A stretch of 64,000 bases of DNA from Rhizobium sp. L1K21 (GTDB taxonomy: Bacteria > Pseudomonadota > Alphaproteobacteria > Rhizobiales > Rhizobiaceae): the NCBI RefSeq assembly GCF_024055895.1, contig NZ_JAMXLE010000001.1, positions 2,162,698 to 2,226,697 on the forward strand, given 5' to 3'. Positions within the stretch are counted from its first letter, which is position 1. The number at the start of each line of letters is the position of its first letter. Made by a program: the position numbers and the translations under genes. The notes beneath the pieces are model-generated. The model did no database searches. It was given only the letters and a program-made list of their open reading frames with translations, and was not told where the DNA came from. Shown here in pieces: positions 60,663 to 64,000 of this stretch.

Positions 60663-60911
60663 TCACATCGGCACGCGAACGGTCATCTTCTTGGGCGGGC
60701 CACCTTCGCCCGGCACCAGAACCGTGATCACGCATTCCGCGCCGGAAGGTTGTGCAGAAAGCACCTGCCCGCCGGTCTGGGCGGCAACCTGTGCGGCCGC
60801 GCCGGAGCAGTCGCCTGCCACCGTCATGATTTTAGCGTCAATCCCATTCGCGCTGCCGGCGGAGAGGCCGACGCCTGCGCTCAGGAGGGCGGCCGCGAAA
60901 AGAGTTCCCAT
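60663..60911 (-). CDS. feuN: Small periplasmic protein, FeuN-like inhibitor of FeuQ
   Basis: An 82-residue protein with a short signal peptide (MGTLFAAALLSAGVGLSAGSANG) and a mature domain containing one disulfide-capable pair (GDCSGAAA and GAECVITV). S. meliloti FeuN is a periplasmic protein of nearly the same size, encoded just before feuP, that restrains FeuQ; this gene has the same place and type. The ATG follows GAGGACGAACC; an earlier in-frame start exists but would bury the signal. The mature fold resembles a PepSY-like inhibitor domain, which is a guess. Confidence 0.75.
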   Translation of the reverse strand: MGTLFAAALLSAGVGLSAGSANGIDAKIMTVAGDCSGAAAQVAAQTGGQVLSAQPSGAECVITVLVPGEGGPPKKMTVRVPM

Positions 60912-61025
60912 TGGTTCGTCCTCACATCTGTTACCAATCTTGAGCGGAAGATAACCGTTCAAGTCTGAATGGCAAATGAATGGGAGGACGGATTGAAACG
61001 GAAACGCATTTTCGCGGCCGAAAAA

Positions 61026-61232
61026 TCAGCCGAGGCGCTTGTTCGCCTTCACCCGACCGTAGATCGCGATGAGGCCACCCAGCGCACCGGAAAGCGATAC
61101 CAGATTTGCGGCAATATCGCCCTGGGTCGAAGTATCCACGTGAACACCACCCATTTGGGCAACAGAAGCCAGAATTGCAATCAATGCACCCCACACGGTG
61201 CGGGACTGATACCACAGTTTCAGATCATCCAT
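61026..61232 (-). CDS. Small holin-like membrane protein downstream of GTA genes
   Basis: A 68-residue protein with two hydrophobic stretches (about 12-27 and 45-60), starting MDDLKLWYQSRTVWGALIAI and ending with a basic tail. This pattern matches small phage or GTA-associated holin-like proteins (WYQSRTVWGALI ... IAIYGR). GAAGGAGACGAAA is a strong ribosome binding site. It starts 14 bases after the host-specificity gene, so it belongs to that transcript. In a GTA, such a protein could help lysis and release, which is inference. Confidence 0.75.
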   Translation of the reverse strand: MDDLKLWYQSRTVWGALIAILASVAQMGGVHVDTSTQGDIAANLVSLSGALGGLIAIYGRVKANKRLG

Positions 61233-61246
61233 TTTCGTCTCCTTCT

Positions 61247-64000
61247 TCACAAAATAAAGGTTTTCGTGGCGGCGAGCCCTTGGGCCACGCTCCAGCCAAG
61301 CTGGCGCACGCGCAGCGTCAGTTCGCTCTGCTCCATGCCGAAATCGGCAAGCTCATCTGCCATTGCATAGAAAAATCCGGGCTCATCCGCTTCTGCGCGG
61401 CGCACCACGTTTCCGCCGGACATTACCTCCACGAGGTAGCGCTCTTCCGGCTCGTCGAGCGGTATTTCGTAGGCCGCCCAATTATCGGCGTCCTCGCGCC
61501 CGCGCCGTACCCAATAAAACCGGGTTCCGCCACTTTCACGAAACGCTTTCAGATGGACCGGCGCAAGCGGCGTTTGCGCCCGCACCCCGCCTGTGAACGG
61601 CATCCGTTCGGATTGCTGATCACCCGCCTCACCATACCAGTTGAGCGCCAGACCGGCCTCGCTCTGGTCAAGCCCCAGCGACTTCACCGCCTCGTCCAGC
61701 AGCACGACGGGCGCGCCCTCCAGTGCGCCAGCCACCATCGCATCCTCGGTTCCGCCCTGCCCGCGGATCAATCCGGTCAAGCGCCAGGAACCGCTTTCCA
61801 CCTGCTCGGCATTGATAAAGCTTACGACTTCCCAAACCCCCGTCGATGATTGCACCGCCAGCCGGTTCTTGCCGTTCAGCACCTGCACCTCTTCTGCGGC
61901 GGAAAAGCCACCGGAGGTCACTTGCACATTGAGCGCCTGCGCATGGTCGATGCGGCTTGCGACCCCCGGCTCCAGAGCGGTTTTCAAAACGCCGATCACC
62001 GCCGGCGTCCTCAGCGTCACGCGCGCGGCATAGCCTTCATCGGTCGCACTGGAAAGCAGCGTCAATGCGCGCCAGGGCGCAACAAAGGCCGCCGCACAGG
62101 CAAAGTCCACCGCATTGCCGGTGCCGAGCTTCGGCAGGTCCATCAGGTGAATAACAGGGTCGAACGCCGCCGAAGCCTGTTGGCTTTCAATGCGCCTTGA
62201 GACCGCCTCATAGGTGCTCACGGCATGCGACGGCGTATATTCACCGGCCTCCACCACACGGCTTTCGCCATCCTCAATGCGTGAGACGAGAAACGTACCG
62301 TCCAGTTCGGCCATGTTCAGCGTATCGCCCGGTTCCAGCTCCAGCGCTGTCGGCGGCAGACGAAAGCTGATCGAGCGCCGTTGCACCCGGTGGTCGCGCA
62401 ACAGTTCCTCGGCTGCTGCCGCTGCCGTCGGTTCGGCCAACGCGCCATTCAGCGCCACCCGCAATATCCGGTCGCTGGCCGCACTCACCTTGCGCGAACG
62501 CGCCACCGCACGGTCATAGCCTCCCGCCTCGTCGTAATGGTCCAGAATTGCCTGTCCTGATAAATCGCTCTCCTGCGCCCGCTTTTCCTGCCAAAGCGGC
62601 TCGTCTTCGATGTCCGCCACCACATCGATCACTTGAGCTGAAAGCGAACGCTTTGATCTTGAAAAGAAGGTCAACACACCCGCGCGCTCAGCAACGCCAA
62701 TCTGGAAAGCCTCCATGATCGGCTGCAGCAGTTCACGCGCCGATGTCACATCGCCCTGCACATAGCCGGTCAGGTCACCACTCACGCCGTTGACGTCGAA
62801 ATCTGCGAACCCATGATCCTTGAGGATCGCGGCAATAATTTCCGCCTGCGTACCCGCGCCCAACCGCCCGTTCAGCCAATGGCCCTTGTGCCAGTTCACG
62901 CCGTCGGCAAAGAGGCTTGTATTTTCCGGAAAAGCCGGTGATGGCCGGGCGTCCCATGTCCATAGAAAGACATGACCCGGATCGACCATTCCGGCGGGTG
63001 CCGCCGTCGACGTCCACCAGCCAAGATGTGCGTCCAGAAACCGGCGTTGCTGGCTGTCGTTTCGTGCACCGCCCGAAAAATAGGGATAAGCGCTTTCCGA
63101 TGATTTCGCATCGACAAACACGTTCGGCTGGTTGGCACCGCGATCGATCGCCGGGCAGCCGAGTTCCATGAACCAGATCGGTTTCGCGCGGGCCGTCCAT
63201 GCCGTCGGCGCTGACGCTTCCACCCCGCCCACGCGGTTATAGTGCCGGTTGGACCACCAGCCTTCGATATCCTTGTACCGGTAGACCCACGGTTTACCCG
63301 CCAATCCATCGGTAATCGCGCTGCGCAACCGGCTTTCGCGGTCGGCGGCACTGGCATAATACCAGTCAAACCCCTCACCCGACGTGATCGCTGCCTGCAG
63401 TCCTGCCACATCGTCGGCAGCCGTCATGCCGTCGGGATTGGCCGCGCTCAGGTCATCATCCCGCCAATCGGCAAGCGGCATATAATTGTCGATGCCGACC
63501 GCATCGATGTGGCTGCTGGCCCAGAGCGGATCGAGGTTGAACCACACCTCGCCGGACCCGTCCTGAGGCTGATATCCAAAATATTCGCTCCAATCGGCGG
63601 CATAGGTCACCGCGGTTCCGGACCCCAGAACCGCTCTCACATCGCCCGCCAGCCGCACCAGCCCCTCCACGAAAGGAAAGGCATTTGCCGCATCGCGAAT
63701 ACGCGTCAGCCCACGCAGTTCCGATCCGATCAGGAAACCTTCCACACCTCCAGCCACTGCCGCCAGTTTCGCGTAATGCAGCATCATCCTGCGATAGCTC
63801 TTTTCAGCCCCGGAGTAGTTCACCTCCGTCCCGTTGGTGTTGAAGTCGCCGGGTGCCGCACTTCCCAAAAATGCCTCCACCTGTGCGCGGGCGTCAGCGC
63901 TCTTGTCCGTGCTGCCCGCAATCCCTGCTGCCGGATGACAGGTTATGCGCCCGCGCCAGGGATAGGTCGCCTGCTCGCCAGCGCCATATGGATCAGTTTT
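61247..64000 (-). CDS. GTA/phage host-specificity (baseplate megatron) protein, 5' part beyond the window
   Basis: The frame is open to the window end, so at least 917 residues of a larger protein are present, its N-terminus missing. The first visible residues (YPWRGRITCHPAAG, about ten residues from the edge) and the following TIM-barrel-like domain (GGVEGFLIGSELRGLTRIRDA, YAADWSEYFGYQP, FNLDPLWASSHIDAVGIDNYMPL) are typical of the last large gene of alphaproteobacterial gene transfer agents, R. capsulatus gp15. The C-terminal half contains phage tail tip modules. It would form the fibre-bearing baseplate that binds recipient cells. A related Mu-like or lambdoid tail gene is less likely. No pseudogene sign is seen. 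Confidence 0.9.
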   Translation of the reverse strand, partial: KTDPYGAGEQATYPWRGRITCHPAAGIAGSTDKSADARAQVEAFLGSAAPGDFNTNGTEVNYSGAEKSYRRMMLHYAKLAAVAGGVEGFLIGSELRGLTRIRDAANAFPFVEGLVRLAGDVRAVLGSGTAVTYAADWSEYFGYQPQDGSGEVWFNLDPLWASSHIDAVGIDNYMPLADWRDDDLSAANPDGMTAADDVAGLQAAITSGEGFDWYYASAADRESRLRSAITDGLAGKPWVYRYKDIEGWWSNRHYNRVGGVEASAPTAWTARAKPIWFMELGCPAIDRGANQPNVFVDAKSSESAYPYFSGGARNDSQQRRFLDAHLGWWTSTAAPAGMVDPGHVFLWTWDARPSPAFPENTSLFADGVNWHKGHWLNGRLGAGTQAEIIAAILKDHGFADFDVNGVSGDLTGYVQGDVTSARELLQPIMEAFQIGVAERAGVLTFFSRSKRSLSAQVIDVVADIEDEPLWQEKRAQESDLSGQAILDHYDEAGGYDRAVARSRKVSAASDRILRVALNGALAEPTAAAAAEELLRDHRVQRRSISFRLPPTALELEPGDTLNMAELDGTFLVSRIEDGESRVVEAGEYTPSHAVSTYEAVSRRIESQQASAAFDPVIHLMDLPKLGTGNAVDFACAAAFVAPWRALTLLSSATDEGYAARVTLRTPAVIGVLKTALEPGVASRIDHAQALNVQVTSGGFSAAEEVQVLNGKNRLAVQSSTGVWEVVSFINAEQVESGSWRLTGLIRGQGGTEDAMVAGALEGAPVVLLDEAVKSLGLDQSEAGLALNWYGEAGDQQSERMPFTGGVRAQTPLAPVHLKAFRESGGTRFYWVRRGREDADNWAAYEIPLDEPEERYLVEVMSGGNVVRRAEADEPGFFYAMADELADFGMEQSELTLRVRQLGWSVAQGLAATKTFIL

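Overview
The window looks like a chromosomal segment of a Rhizobiales (Hyphomicrobiales) alphaproteobacterium, probably from the Brucellaceae/Phyllobacteriaceae/Rhizobiaceae group. The genus cannot be fixed from sequence alone. The signs are an Omp2/RopA-type porin, a feuN-feuP-feuQ cluster, a cycHJKL-degP cluster, a PleC-type kinase next to glnE, a glycine betaine demethylase pair, an N-acetylglutaminylglutamine amide (NAGGN) osmolyte operon, and the end of an alphaproteobacterial gene transfer agent (GTA) cluster. Nearly all genes are intact and closely spaced, and I saw no insertion sequence or CRISPR array.

Layout. 0-5 kb: the end of an acetamidase/formamidase gene, then the NAGGN operon (asnO-ngg-M42 peptidase, minus strand). 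5.6-7.4 kb: tRNA-Ser(GCT) and a porin. 7.9-13.7 kb: a caspase-like/Sel1 exported protein, a BNR beta-propeller gene overlapping a MoaD/ThiS-like gene, a PilZ protein, a HisC-like aminotransferase and a small Sel1 protein. 14-17 kb: small exported proteins and AMP nucleosidase. 17-19.7 kb: gbcA-gbcB behind a clear cobalamin riboswitch. 19.8-25.5 kb: a MarR regulator and an EamA exporter sharing twin palindromic operators, an L,D-transpeptidase, an Lrp regulator with a divergent EamA exporter, a DUF2778 cell-wall protein and a GNAT enzyme. 25.6-28.8 kb: a branched-chain aminotransferase and ETF-ubiquinone oxidoreductase, whose 3' end has been copied into a 74-bp tandem repeat. 29-39.7 kb: an LpxQ-like beta-barrel, an atypical SDR with a small membrane protein, an Hsp70-like ATPase, a degenerate family-4 UDG, small basic proteins, an EamA exporter, a soluble MCP-tip/Cache protein, an orphan CoxL-type molybdoenzyme and an alpha/beta hydrolase. 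39.8-51.8 kb: pepN, a PleC-type kinase, glnE, a two-component system and degP. 51.9-60.9 kb: the cytochrome c maturation operon, an OGT-like glycosyltransferase, a lipoprotein and feuNPQ. 61 kb to the end: a holin-like gene and the GTA host-specificity protein, which runs off the window.

Shared themes are envelope and osmotic stress (NAGGN, betaine catabolism, porin, FeuNPQ, DegP, two L,D-transpeptidase-type proteins) and cell-cycle or signalling control. TTAA-N7-TTAAC sites that fit the CtrA consensus lie before the PleC-type kinase, the MCP/Cache gene and an L,D-transpeptidase. The most unusual signal is the B12 riboswitch upstream of a glycine betaine demethylase, a link I do not know to be described. 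No wholly new multigene system is evident. The best candidates for undescribed biology are that riboswitch link, the beta-propeller/MoaD pair and the soluble MCP-tip/Cache protein.
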